Source of the DNA: Diadophis punctatus similis
Taxonomy: Eukaryota; Chordata; Lepidosauria; Squamata; Dipsadidae
Length of the DNA: 64,000 bases
NCBI GenBank assembly: GCA_023053685.1
Contig: JALIGW010000061.1
Location: 2,126,001 to 2,190,000 of the forward strand
Direction: 5' to 3'
The notes under the pieces are model-generated. The model was given only the letters and a program-made list of their open reading frames with translations, had not been told where the DNA came from and did not search any database. Positions 51,080 to 62,215 of the stretch are shown here, piece after piece; positions within the stretch are counted from its first letter, which is position 1; each line of letters starts with the position of its first letter. Made by a program: the position numbers and the translations under genes.

Positions 51080-51241
51080 AAACTAAAATGGAGTGAGGTT
51101 TCTTCCCCCAGATACTCACAGGTCTCAGCCAGGAACTCCACCCCCAGCTTCTGTGAATTCAAACTAAAATGGAGTGAGGTTTCTTCCCCCAGATACTCAC
51201 AGGTCTCAGCCAGGAACTCCACCCCCAGCTTCTGTGAATTC
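51080..51241 (+). repeat. Local duplication of one 81-bp monomer
   Basis: Two adjacent monomers both carry AAACTAAAATGGAGTGAGG with TTTCTTCCCCC. In the corresponding places of copies A (36,236) and B (46,319) this variant occurs once. This is a minimal, one-unit expansion. Confidence 0.8.
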
Positions 51242-51624
51242 AAACTACAATGGAGTGAGGTTTGTTCCCCCAGATACTCACAGGTCTCAGCCAGGAACTC
51301 CACCCCCAGCTTCTGTGAATTCAAACTACAATGGAGTGAGGTTTGTTCCCCCAGATACTCACAGGTCTCAGCCAGGAACTCCACCCCCAGTTTCTGTGAA
51401 TTCAAACTACAATGGAGTGAAGTTTTTTCCCCCAGATACTCACAGGTATCAGCCAGGAACTCCACCCCCAGCTTCTGTGAAATCAAACTACAATGCAGCG
51501 AGGTTTTTTTCCCAGATACTCACAGGTCTCAGCCAGGAACTCCACCCCCAGCTTCTGTGAAATCAAACTACAATGGAGTGAGGTTTTTTTCCCAGATACT
51601 CACAGGTCTTAGCCAGGAACTCCA

Positions 51625-53235
51625 CCCCCAGCTTCTGTGAATTGAAACTACAATGGAGTGAGGTTTTCCCGCCGATACTCACAGGTCTCAGCCAGGAACT
51701 CCACCCCCAGCTTCTGTGAATTCAAACTACAATGGAGTGAGGTTCCCCCCCCCCAGATACTCACAGGTCTCAGACAGGAACTCCACCCCCAGCTTGTGTG
51801 AAATCAAACTACAATGGAGTGAGGTTTTTTTCCCAGATACTCACTGGTCTTAGCCAGGAACTCCACCCCCAGCTTCTGTGAATTGAAAGTACAATGCAGT
51901 GAGGTTTTGTTCCCCCAGATACTCACGGGTCTCAGCCAGGAAGTCCACGCCCAGCTTCTGTGAATTCAAACTACAATGGAGTGAGGTTTGTTCCCCCAGA
52001 TACTCACAGGTCTCAGCCAGGAACTCCACCCCCAGTTTCTGTGAATTCAAACTACAATGGAGTGAAGTTTTTCCCCCCAGATACTCACAGGTATCAGCCA
52101 GGAACTCCACCCCCAGCTTCTGTGAAATCAAACTACAATGCAGCGAGGTTTTTTTCCCAGATACTCACAGGTCTCAGCCAGGAACTCCACCCCCAGCTTC
52201 TGTGAAATCAAACTACAATGGTGTGAGGTTTTTTTCCCAGATACTCACAGGTCTTAGCCAGGAACTCCACCCCCAGCTTCTGTGAATTGAAACTACAATG
52301 GAGTGAGGTTTTCCCGCCGATACTCACAGGTCTCAGCCAGGAACTCCACCCCCAGCTTCTGTGAATTCAAACTACAATGGAGTGAGGTTCCCCCCCCAGA
52401 TACTCACAGGTCTCAGACAGGAACTCCACCCCCAGTTTCTGTGAATTCAAATTACAATGGAGTGAAGTGTTTCCCCCGAGATACTCACAGGTATCAGCCA
52501 GGAACTCCACCCCAGATTCTGTGAATTGAAACTACAATGCAGTGAGGTTTTTCCCCCCAGATACTCACAAGCCTCAGCCAGGAATTCCACCCCCAGCTTC
52601 TGTGAATTCAAACTACAATGGATTGAGGTTTTGTCCCCCAGATACTCACACGTCTCAGCCAGGAACTCCACCAACAGCTTCTGTGAATTCAAACTACAAT
52701 GGAGTGAGGTTTTTTTCCCGAGATACTAACAAGTCTCAGCCAGGAACTCCACCCGCAGCTTCTGTGAATTCAAACTACAATGGAGTGAGGTTTCTTCCCC
52801 CAGATACTCACAGGTCTCAGCCAGGAACTCCACCCCCAGCTTCTGTGAATTCAAACTACAATGGAGTGAGGTTTGTTCCCCCAGATACTCACAGGTCTCA
52901 GCCAGGAACTCCACCCCCAGCTTCTGTGAATTCAAACTACAATGGAGTGAGGTTTGTTCCCCAAGATACTCACAGGTCTCAGCCAGGAACTCCACCCCCA
53001 GTTTCTGTGAATTCAAACTACAATGGAGTGAAGTTTTTCCCCCCAGATACTCACAGGTATCAGCCAGGAACTCCACCCCCAGCTTCTGTGAAATCAAACT
53101 ACAATGCAGCGAGGTTTTTTTCCCAGATACTCACAGGTCTCAGCCAGGAACTCCACCCCCAGCTTCTGTGAAATCAAACTACAATGGAGTGAGGTTTTTT
53201 TCCGAGATACTCACAGGTCTTAGCCAGGAATTCCA
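51625..53235 (+). repeat. 1,611-bp nested tandem, copy 1 (20 monomers)
   Basis: Repeated at a constant offset of 1,611 bp (20 monomers less 9 bases). Markers shared with copy 2: ACTCACTGGTCTTAGCC (51,842), ACAATGGTGTGAGG (52,217), CCCCAAGATACTC (52,960). It runs CCGCCG, C-run, GAAATC, CACGGG, GTTTCTG, TATCAGCC and on through CACAAGCCTC, CACACGTC, TTCCCGAG and TTTGTTCC types. Confidence 0.9.
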
Positions 53236-54846
53236 CCCCCAGCTTCTGTGAATTGAAACTACAATGGAGTGAGGTTTTCCCGCCGATACTCACAGGTCTC
53301 AGCCAGGAACTCCACCCCCAGCTTCTGTGAATTCAAACTACAATGGAGTGAGGTTCCCCCCCCCCAGATACTCACAGGTCTCAGACAGGAACTCCACCCC
53401 CAGCTTGTGTGAAATCAAACTACAATGGAGTGAGGTTTTTTTCCCAGATACTCACTGGTCTTAGCCAGGAACTCCACCCCCAGCTTCTGTGAATTGAAAG
53501 TACAATGCAGTGAGGTTTTGTTCCCCCAGATACTCACGGGTCTCAGCCAGGAAGTCCACGCCCAGCTTCTGTGAATTCAAACTACAATGGAGTGAGGTTT
53601 GTTCCCCCAGATACTCACAGGTCTCAGCCAGGAACTCCACCCCCAGTTTCTGTGAATTCAAACTACAATGGAGTGAAGTTTTTCCCCCCAGATACTCACA
53701 GGTATCAGCCAGGAACTCCACCCCCAGCTTCTGTGAAATCAAACTACAATGCAGCGAGGTTTTTTTCCCAGATACTCACAGGTCTCAGCCAGGAACTCCA
53801 CCCCCAGCTTCTGTGAAATCAAACTACAATGGTGTGAGGTTTTTTTCCCAGATACTCACAGGTCTTAGCCAGGAACTCCACCCCCAGCTTCTGTGAATTG
53901 AAACTACAATGGAGTGAGGTTTTCCCGCCGATACTCACAGGTCTCAGCCAGGAACTCCACCCCCAGCTTCTGTGAATTCAAACTACAATGGAGTGAGGTT
54001 CCCCCCCCAGATACTCACAGGTCTCAGACAGGAACTCCACCCCCAGTTTCTGTGAATTCAAATTACAATGGAGTGAAGTGTTTCCCCCGAGATACTCACA
54101 GGTATCAGCCAGGAACTCCACCCCAGATTCTGTGAATTGAAACTACAATGCAGTGAGGTTTTTCCCCCCAGATACTCACAAGCCTCAGCCAGGAATTCCA
54201 CCCCCAGCTTCTGTGAATTCAAACTACAATGGATTGAGGTTTTGTCCCCCAGATACTCACACGTCTCAGCCAGGAACTCCACCAACAGCTTCTGTGAATT
54301 CAAACTACAATGGAGTGAGGTTTTTTTCCCGAGATACTAACAAGTCTCAGCCAGGAACTCCACCCGCAGCTTCTGTGAATTCAAACTACAATGGAGTGAG
54401 GTTTCTTCCCCCAGATACTCACAGGTCTCAGCCAGGAACTCCACCCCCAGCTTCTGTGAATTCAAACTACAATGGAGTGAGGTTTGTTCCCCCAGATACT
54501 CACAGGTCTCAGCCAGGAACTCCACCCCCAGCTTCTGTGAATTCAAACTACAATGGAGTGAGGTTTGTTCCCCAAGATACTCACAGGTCTCAGCCAGGAA
54601 CTCCACCCCCAGTTTCTGTGAATTCAAACTACAATGGAGTGAAGTTTTTCCCCCCAGATACTCACAGGTATCAGCCAGGAACTCCACCCCCAGCTTCTGT
54701 GAAATCAAACTACAATGCAGCGAGGTTTTTTTCCCAGATACTCACAGGTCTCAGCCAGGAACTCCACCCCCAGCTTCTGTGAAATCAAACTACAATGGAG
54801 TGAGGTTTTTTTCCGAGATACTCACAGGTCTTAGCCAGGAACTCCA
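53236..54846 (+). repeat. 1,611-bp nested tandem, copy 2
   Basis: Second copy, sharing ACTCACTGGTCTTAGCC (53,452), the GGTGTGAGG variant (53,830) and CCCCAAGATACTC (54,571). I noticed almost no differences beyond CAGGAATTCC (53,226), just left of the copy start. Its near-identity to copy 1 suggests a very recent duplication. Confidence 0.9.
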
Positions 54847-55440
54847 CCCCCAGCTTCTGTGAATTGAAACTACAATGGAGTGAGGTTTTCCCGCCGATAC
54901 TCACAGGTCTCAGCCAGGAACTCCACCCCCAGCTTCTGTGAATTCAAACTACAATGGAGTGAGGTTCCCCCCCCCCAGATACTCACAGGTCTCAGACAGG
55001 AACTCCACCCCCAGCTTGTGTGAAATCAAACTACAATGGAGTGAGGTTTTTTTCCCAGATACTCACAGGTCTTAGCCAGGAACTCCACCCCCAGCTTCTG
55101 TGAATTGAAAGTACAATGCAGTGAGGTTTTGTTCCCCCAGATACTCACGGGTCTCAGCCAGGAAGTCCACGCCCAGCTTCTGTGAATTCAAACTACAATG
55201 GAGTGAGGTTTGTTCCCCCAGATACTCACAGGTCTCAGCCAGGAACTCCACCCCCAGTTTCTGTGAATTCAAACTACAATGGAGTGAAGTTTTTCCCCCC
55301 AGATACTCACAGGTATCAGCCAGGAACTCCACCCCCAGCTTCTGTGAAATCAAACTACAATGCAGCGAGGTTTTTTTCCCAGATACTCACAGGTCTCAGC
55401 CAGGAACTCCACCCCCAGCTTCTGTGAAATCAAACTACAA
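54847..55440 (+). repeat. 1,611-bp nested tandem, partial copy 3
   Basis: Continues the 1,611-bp register for about 600 bp, then departs where copies 1 and 2 have GGTGTGAGG and this one has GGAGTGACG (55,442). From there it follows the copy A/B superrepeat (compare 38,910, 42,862, 48,992). ACTCACAGG replaces the ACTCACTGG of copies 1 and 2. Confidence 0.8.
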
Positions 55441-55611
55441 TGGAGTGACGTTTTTTTCCCAGATACTCACAGGTCTTAGCCAGGAACTCCACCCCCAGCT
55501 TCTGTGAATTGAAACTACAATGGAGTGAGGTTTTCCCGCCGATACTCACAGGTCTCAGCCAGGAACTCCACCCCCAGCTTCTGTGAATTCAAACTACAAT
55601 GGAGTGAGGTT

Positions 55612-55623
55612 CCCCCCCCCCCC
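55612..55623 (+). repeat. C12 homopolymer inside a monomer
   Basis: Second instance of a 12-C tract. The equivalent monomer in superrepeat copies A and B (33,028; 39,075; 43,029; 49,160) has 8–10 C, so run length changes faster than the surrounding sequence. Confidence 0.85.
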
Positions 55624-57860
55624 AGATACTCACAGGTCTCAAACAGGAACTCCACCCCCAGTTTCTGTGAATTCAAATTACAATGGAGTGAAGTGTTTCC
55701 CCCGAGATACTCACAGGTATCAGCCAGGAACTCCACCCCAGCTTCTGTGAATTGAAACTAAAATGCAGTGAGGTTTTTCCCCCCAGATACTCACAAGCCT
55801 CAGCCAGGAATTCCACCCCCAGCTTCTGTGAATTCAAACTAAAATAGATTGTGGTTTTTCTCCCAGATACTCACAGGTCTCAGCCAGGAACTCCACCCCC
55901 AGCTTCTGTGAATTCAAACTGCAATGGAGTGAGGTTTTTTCCCCCAGTTACTAACAGGTCTCACCCAAGAACTCCACCCCCAGGTTCTGTGAATTCAAAC
56001 TACAATGGATTGAGGTTTTTGTCCGAGATACTCACAGGTCTCAACCAGGAACTCCAACCCCAGCTTCTGTGAATTGAAAATACAATGCAGTGAGGTTTTT
56101 CCCCCCAGATACTCACAGGTCTCAGCCAGGAACTCCACCCCCAGCTTCTGTGAATTCAAACTACAATGCAGTGAGGGTTTTCCCCCCAGATACTCACAAG
56201 TCTCATCCAGGAACTCCACCCCCAGCTTCTTTGAATTCAAACTACAATGGATTGAGGTTTTGTCCCCCAGATACTCACACGTCTCAGCCAGGAACTCCAC
56301 CAACAGCTTCTGTGAATTCAAACTACAATGGAGTGAGGTTTTTTCCCCGAGATACTAACAAGTCGCAGCCAGGAACTCCACCCGCAGCTTCTGTGAATTC
56401 AAACTACAATGGAGTGAGGTTTCTTCCCCCAGATACTCACAGGTCTCAGCCAGGAACTCCACCCCCAGCTTGTGTGAAATCAAACTACAATGCAGTGAGG
56501 TTTTTTTCCCAGATACTCACAGGTCTCAGCCAGGAACTCCACCCCCAGCTTCTGTGAATTCAAACTACAATGGAGTGAGGTTTTTTTCCGAGATAAACAC
56601 AGGTCTCAGCCAGGAACTCCAACCCCAGCTTCTGTGAATTGAAAATACAATGCAGTGAGGTTTTTCCCCCCAGATACTCACAGGAATCAGCCAGGAACTC
56701 CACCCCCAGCTTCTGTGAATTCAAACTACAATGCAGCGAGGTTTTTTCCCCCCAGATACTCACAAGTCTCATCCAGGAACTCCACCCCCAGCTTCTGTGA
56801 ATTCAAACTACAATGGATTGAGGTTTTGTCCCCCATATACTCACACGTCTCAGCCAGGAACTCCACCAACAGCTTCTGTGAATTCAAACTACAATGGAGT
56901 GAGGTTTTTTTCCCGAGATACTAACAAGTCTCAGCCAGGAACTCCACCCGCAGCTTCTGTGAATTCAAACTACAATGGAGTGAGGTTTCTTCCCCCAGAT
57001 ACTCACAGGTCTCAGCCAGGAACTCCACCCCCAGCTTCTGTGAATTCAAACTACAATGGAGTGAGGTTTGTTCCCCCAGATACTCACAGGTCTCAGCCAG
57101 GAACTCCACCCCCAGCTTCTGTGAATTCAAACTACAATGGAGTGAGGTTTGTTCCCCCAGATACTCACAGGTCTCAGCCAGGAACTCCACCCCCAGTTTC
57201 TGTGAATTCAAACTACAATGGAGTGAAGTTTTTCCCCCCAGATACTCACAGGTATCAGCCAGGAACTCCACCCCCAGCTTCTGTGAAATCAAACTACAAT
57301 GGAGTGAGGTTTTTTTCCCAGATACTCACAGGTCTCGGCCAGGAACTCCACCCCCAGCTTCTGTGAATTCAAACTACAATGGAGTGAGGTTTTTTTCCGA
57401 GATACTCACAGGTCTCAGCCAGGAACTCCAACCCCAGCTTCTGTGAATTGAAAATACAATGCAGTGAGGTTTTTCCCCCCAGATACTCACAGGAATCAGC
57501 CAGGAACTCCACCCCCAGCTTCTGTGAATTCAAACTACAATGCAGCGGGGTTTTTCCCCCCAGATACTCACAATTCTCATCCAGGAACTCCACCCCCAGC
57601 TTCTGTGAATTCAAACTACAATGGATTGAGGTTTTGTCCCCCAGATACTCACACGTCTCAGCCAGGAACTCCACCAACAGCTTCTGTGAATTCAAACTAC
57701 AATGGAGTGAGGTTTGTTCCCCCAGATACTCACAGGTCTCAGCCAGGAACTCCACCCCCAGTTTCTGTTTATTCAAACTACAATGGAGTGAGGTTTCTTC
57801 CCCCAGATACTCACAGGTCTCAGCCAGGAACTCCACGCCCAGCTTCTGTGAATTCAAACT

Positions 57861-58784
57861 ACAATGTAGTGAGATTTCTTCCCCCAGATACTCACAGGTC
57901 TCAGCCAGGAACTCCACCCCCAGCTTCTGTGAATTCAAACTACAATGGAGTGAGGTTTGTTCCCCCAGATACTCACAGGTCTCAGCCAGGAACTCCACCC
58001 CCAGTTTCTGTGAATTCAAACTACAATGGAGTGAAGTTTTCCCCCCCAGATACTCACAGGTATCAGCCAGGAACTCCACCCCAGCTTCTGTGAATTGAAA
58101 CTACAATGCAGTGAGGTTTTTCTCCCAGATACTCACAGGTCTCAGCCAAGAACTCCACCCCCAGCTTCTGTGAATTCAAACTACAATGGAGTGAGGTTCC
58201 CCCCCCCAGATACTCACAGGTCTCAGCCAGGAACTCCACCCCCAGCTTCTGTGAAATCAAACTACAATGGAGTGAGGTTTTTTTCCCAGATACTCACAGG
58301 TCTCAGCCAGGAACTCCAACCCCAGCTTCTGTGAATTGAAAATAAAATGCAGTGAGGTTTTTCTCCCCAGATACTCACAGGAATCAGCCAGGAACTCCAC
58401 CCCCAGCTTCTGTGAATTCAAACTACAATGCAGCGAGGTTTTTCCCCCCAGATACTCACAAGTCTCATCCAGGAACTCCACCCCCAGCTTCTGTGAATTC
58501 AAACTACAATGGATTGAGGTTTTGTCCCCCAGATACTCACACGTCTCAGCCAGGAACTCCACCAACAGCTTCTGTGAATTCAAACTACAATGGAGTGAGG
58601 TTTTTTTCCCGAGATACTAACAAGTCTCAGCCAGGAACTCCACCCGCAGCTTCTGTGAATTCAAACTACAATGGAGTGAGGTTTCTTCCCCCAGATACTC
58701 ACAGGTCTCAGCCAGGAACTCCACCCCCAGCTTCTGTGAATTCAAACTACAATGGAGTGAGGTTTGTTCCCCCAAATACTCACA
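57861..58784 (+). repeat. Mixed monomers right of the superrepeat
   Basis: Eleven to twelve monomers. The first has AATGTAGTGAGATTTCTTCC (57,864), a form related to 3,988 and 7,701. Then come TTTGTTCC with GTTTCTG, TATCAGCC, C-run, GAAATC, GAATTGAAAATAAAATGCAG (58,333), GCAGCGAGG, CACACGTC, TTCCCGAGATACTAAC, TTTCTTCC and a private CCCCAAATACTC (58,771). No gene is seen. Confidence 0.85.
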
Positions 58785-60232
58785 GGTCTCAGCCAGGAAC
58801 TCCACCCCCAGCTTCTGTGAATTCAAACTACAATGGAGTGAGGTTTTTTTCCCAGATACTCACAGGTCTTAGCCAGGAACTCCACCCCCAGCTTCTGTGA
58901 ATTGAAACTACAATGGAGTGAGGTTTTCCCGCCGATACTCACAGGTCTCAGCCAGGAACTTCACCCCCAGCTTCTGTGAATTCAAACTACAATGGAGTGA
59001 GGTTCCCCCCCCAGATACTCACAGGTCTCAGACAGGAACTCCACCGCCAGCTTGTGTGAAATCAAACTACAATGCAGTGAGGTTTTTTTCCCAGATACTC
59101 ACAGGTCTTAGCCAGGAACTCCACCCCCAGCTTCTGTGAATTGAAACTACAATGCAGTGAGGTTTTGTTCCCCCAGATACTCACGGGTCTCAGCCAGGAA
59201 GTCCACGCCCAGCTTCTGTGAATTCAAACTACAATGGAGTGAGGTTTGTTCCCCCAGATACTCACAGGTCTCAGCCAGGAACTCCACCCCCAGTTTCTGT
59301 GAATTCAAACTACAATGGAGTGAAGTTTTTCCCCCCAGATACTCACAGGTATCAGCCAGGAACTCCACCCCCAGCTTCTGTGAAATCAAACTACAATGCA
59401 GCGAGGTTTTTTTCCCAGATACTCACAGGTCTCAGCCAGGAACTCCACCCCCAGCTTCTGTGAAATCAAACTACAATGGAGTGAGGTTTTTTTCCCAGAT
59501 ACTCACAGGTCTTAGCCAGGAACTCCACCCCCAGCTTCTGTGAATTGAAACTACAATGGAGTGAGGTTTTCCCGCCGATACTCAAAGGTCTCAGCCAGGA
59601 ACTCCACCCCCAGCTTCTGTGAATTCAAACTACAATGGAGTGAGGTTCCCCCCCCAGATACTCACAGGTCTCAGACAGGAACTCCACCCCCAGCTTGTGT
59701 GAAATCAAACTACAATGGAGTGAGGTTTTGTTCCCCCAGATACTCACGGGTCTCAGCCAGGAAGTCCACGCCCAGCTTCTGTGAATTCAAACTACAATGC
59801 AGCAAGGTTTTTCTCCCCAGATACTCACAAGTCTCATCCAGGAACTCCACCCCCAGCTTCTTTGAATTCAAACTACAATGGATTGAGGTTTTGTCCCCCA
59901 GATACTCACACGTCTCAGCCAGGAACTCCACCAACAGCTTCTGTGAATTCAAACTACAATGGAGTGAGGTTTTTTCCCCGAGATACTAACAGGTCTCAGC
60001 CAGGAACTCCACCCGCAGCTTCTGTGAATTCAAACTACAATGGAGTGAGGTTTCTTCCCCAAGATACTCACAGGTCTCAGCCAGGAACTCCACCCCCAGC
60101 TTCTGTGAAATCAAACTACAATGGAGTGAGGTTTTTTTCCCAGATACTCACAGGTCTCAGCCAGGAACTCCAACCCCAGCTTCTGTGAATTCAAACTACA
60201 ATGGAGTGAGGTTTTTTTCCGAGATAAACACA
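58785..60232 (+). repeat. 1,450-bp tandem pair, copy 1 (18 monomers)
   Basis: Recurs at an offset of 1,448 bp that becomes 1,450 bp after a C-run difference (C8 at 59,005, C10 at 60,453). It holds two CACGGG phase markers only 561 bp apart (59,184 and 59,745). Private: GGAACTTCACC (58,957), CCACCGCCAGC (59,041) and CTCAAAGGTC (59,582). The second phase marker leads into GCAGCAAGGTTTTTCTCCCC (59,799). Confidence 0.85.
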
Positions 60233-61248
60233 GGTCTCAGCCAGGAACTCCACCCCCAGCTTCTGTGAATTCAAACTACAATGGAGTGAGGTTTTTTTCC
60301 CAGATACTCACAGGTCTTAGCCAGGAACTCCACCCCCAGCTTCTGTGAATTGAAACTACAATGGAGTGAGGTTTTCCCGCCGATACTCACAGGTCTCAGC
60401 CAGGAACTCCACCCCCAGCTTCTGTGAATTCAAACTACAATGGAGTGAGGTTCCCCCCCCCCAGATACTCACAGGTCTCAGACAGGAACTCCACCCCCAG
60501 CTTGTGTGAAATCAAACTACAATGGAGTGAGGTTTTTTTCCCAGATACTCACAGGTCTTAGCCAGGAACTCCACCCCCAGCTTCTGTGAATTGAAACTAC
60601 AATGCAGTGAGGTTTTGTTCCCCCAGATACTCACGGGTCTCAGCCAGGAAGTCCACGCCCAGCTTCTGTGAATTCAAACTACAATGGAGTGAGGTTTGTT
60701 CCCCCAGATACTCACAGGTCTCAGCCAGGAACTCCACCCCCAGTCTCTGTGAATTCAAACTACAATGGAGTGAAGTTTTTCCCCCCAGATACTCACAGGT
60801 ATCAGCCAGGAACTCCACCCCCAGCTTCTGTGAAATCAAACTACAATGCAGCGAGGTTTTTTTCCCAGATACTCACAGGTCTCAGCCAGGAACTCCACCC
60901 CCAGCTTCTGTGAAATCAAACTACAATGGAGTGAGGTTTTTTTCCCAGATACTCACAGGTCTTAGCCAGGAACTCCACCCCCAGCTTCTGTGAATTGAAA
61001 CTACAATGGAGTGAGGTTTTCCCGCCGATACTCACAGGTCTCAGCCAGGAACTCCACCCCCAGCTTCTGTGAATTCAAACTACAATGGAGTGAGGTTCCC
61101 CCCCCAGATACTCACAGGTCTCAGACAGGAACTCCACCCCCAGCTTGTGTGAAATCAAACTACAATGGAGTGAGGTTTTGTTCCCCCAGATACTCACGGG
61201 TCTCAGCCAGGAAGTCCACGCCCAGCTTCTGTGAATTCAAACTACAAT
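60233..61248 (+). repeat. 1,450-bp tandem pair, partial copy 2
   Basis: Follows copy 1 as far as the monomer after its second CACGGG marker (60,634 and 61,195, again 561 bp apart). It then departs at about 61,249, where copy 1 has GCAGCAAGG and this copy has GGAGTGAGG. Private: CAGTCTCTGTG (60,741). Confidence 0.84.
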
Positions 61249-62215
61249 GGAGTGAGGTTTGTTCCCCCAGATACTCAGAGGTCTCAGCCAGGAACTCCAC
61301 CCCCAGTTTCTGTGAATTCAAACTACAATGGAGTGAAGTGTTTCCCCCGAGATACTCACAGGTATCAGCCAGGAACTGCACCCCAGCTTCTGTGAATTGA
61401 AACTACAATGCAGTGAGGTTTTTCCCCCCAGATACTCACAAGCCTCAGCCAGGAATTCCACCCCCAGCTTCTGTGAATTCAAACTAAAATAGATTGAGGT
61501 TTTTCTCCCAGATACTCACAGGTCTCAGCCAGGAACTCCACCCCCAGCTTCTGTGAATTCAAACTGCAATGGAGTGAGGTTTTTTCCCCCAGATACTAAC
61601 AGGTCTCACCCAAGAACTCCACCCCCAGCTTCTGTGAATTCAAACTACAATGGATTGAGGTTTTTTTCCGAGATACTCACAGGTCTCAGCCAGGAACTCC
61701 AACCCCAGCTTCTGTGAATTGAAAATACAATGCAGTGAGGTTTTTCCGCCCAGATACGCACAGGTCTCAGCCAGGAACTCCACCCCCAGCTTCTGTGAAT
61801 TCAAACTACAATCTAGCAAGGTTTTTCCCCCCAGATACTCACAAGTCTCATCCAGGAACTCCACCCCCAGCTTCTTTGAATTCAAACTACAATGGATTGA
61901 GGTTTTGTCCCCCAGATACTTACACGTCTCAGCCAGGAACTCCACCAACAGCTTCTGTGAATTCAAACTACAATGGAGTGAGGTTTTTTCCCCGAGATAC
62001 TAACAGGTCTCAGCCAGGAACTCCACCCGCAGCTTCTGTGAATTCAAACTACAATGGAGTGAGGTTTCTTCCCCCAGATACTCACAGGTCTCAGCCAGGA
62101 ACTCCACCCCCAGCTTCTGTGAAATCAAACTACAATGGAGTGAGGTTTTTTTCCCAGATACTCACAGGTCTCAGCCAGGAACTCCACCCCCAGCTTCTGT
62201 GAATTCAAACTACAA
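61249..62215 (+). repeat. Higher-order monomers with many private substitutions
   Basis: Follows the basic order (TTTGTTCC, GTGAAGTGTTTCC, CACAAGCCTC, ACTAAAATAGATTGAGG, ACTAACAGG, TTCCGAG, GAAAATAC, GCAGCAAGG-like, TTTGAATTC, CACACGTC, TTCCCCGAG, TTTCTTCC, GAAATC). It has single-copy changes such as ACTCAGAGG (61,275), GGAACTGCACC (61,374), TCCGCCCAGATACGCAC (61,746), AATCTAGCAAGG (61,810) and ATACTTACACG (61,916). This is the least homogenised part of the right half. Confidence 0.85.

Larger units (their letters stand above)
49961..57860 (+). repeat. 10-kb superrepeat, partial rearranged copy C
   Basis: Matches copy B from its first base at offset 10,246–10,247 to about 50,820, then at about 10,892–10,895 to 53.2 kb, then at 12,583–12,587 from about 54.9 kb to 57,860, which equals about 45,272 in copy B. 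Offsets increase because copy C contains an extra 8 monomers near 50.8–51.5 kb and the nested 1,611-bp tandem. The last 4.7 kb of the unit is missing on the right. CCCCATATACTC appears twice here (50,377 and 56,831). Confidence 0.84.

Noticed and set aside
57369..58079. Longest minus-strand open frame (236 codons) of a cysteine-containing 27-residue repeat
   Set aside because: Same artefact of an 81-bp period. It overlaps equally long open frames on the plus strand, is interrupted at arbitrary places in sister copies, and resembles no protein family I know.
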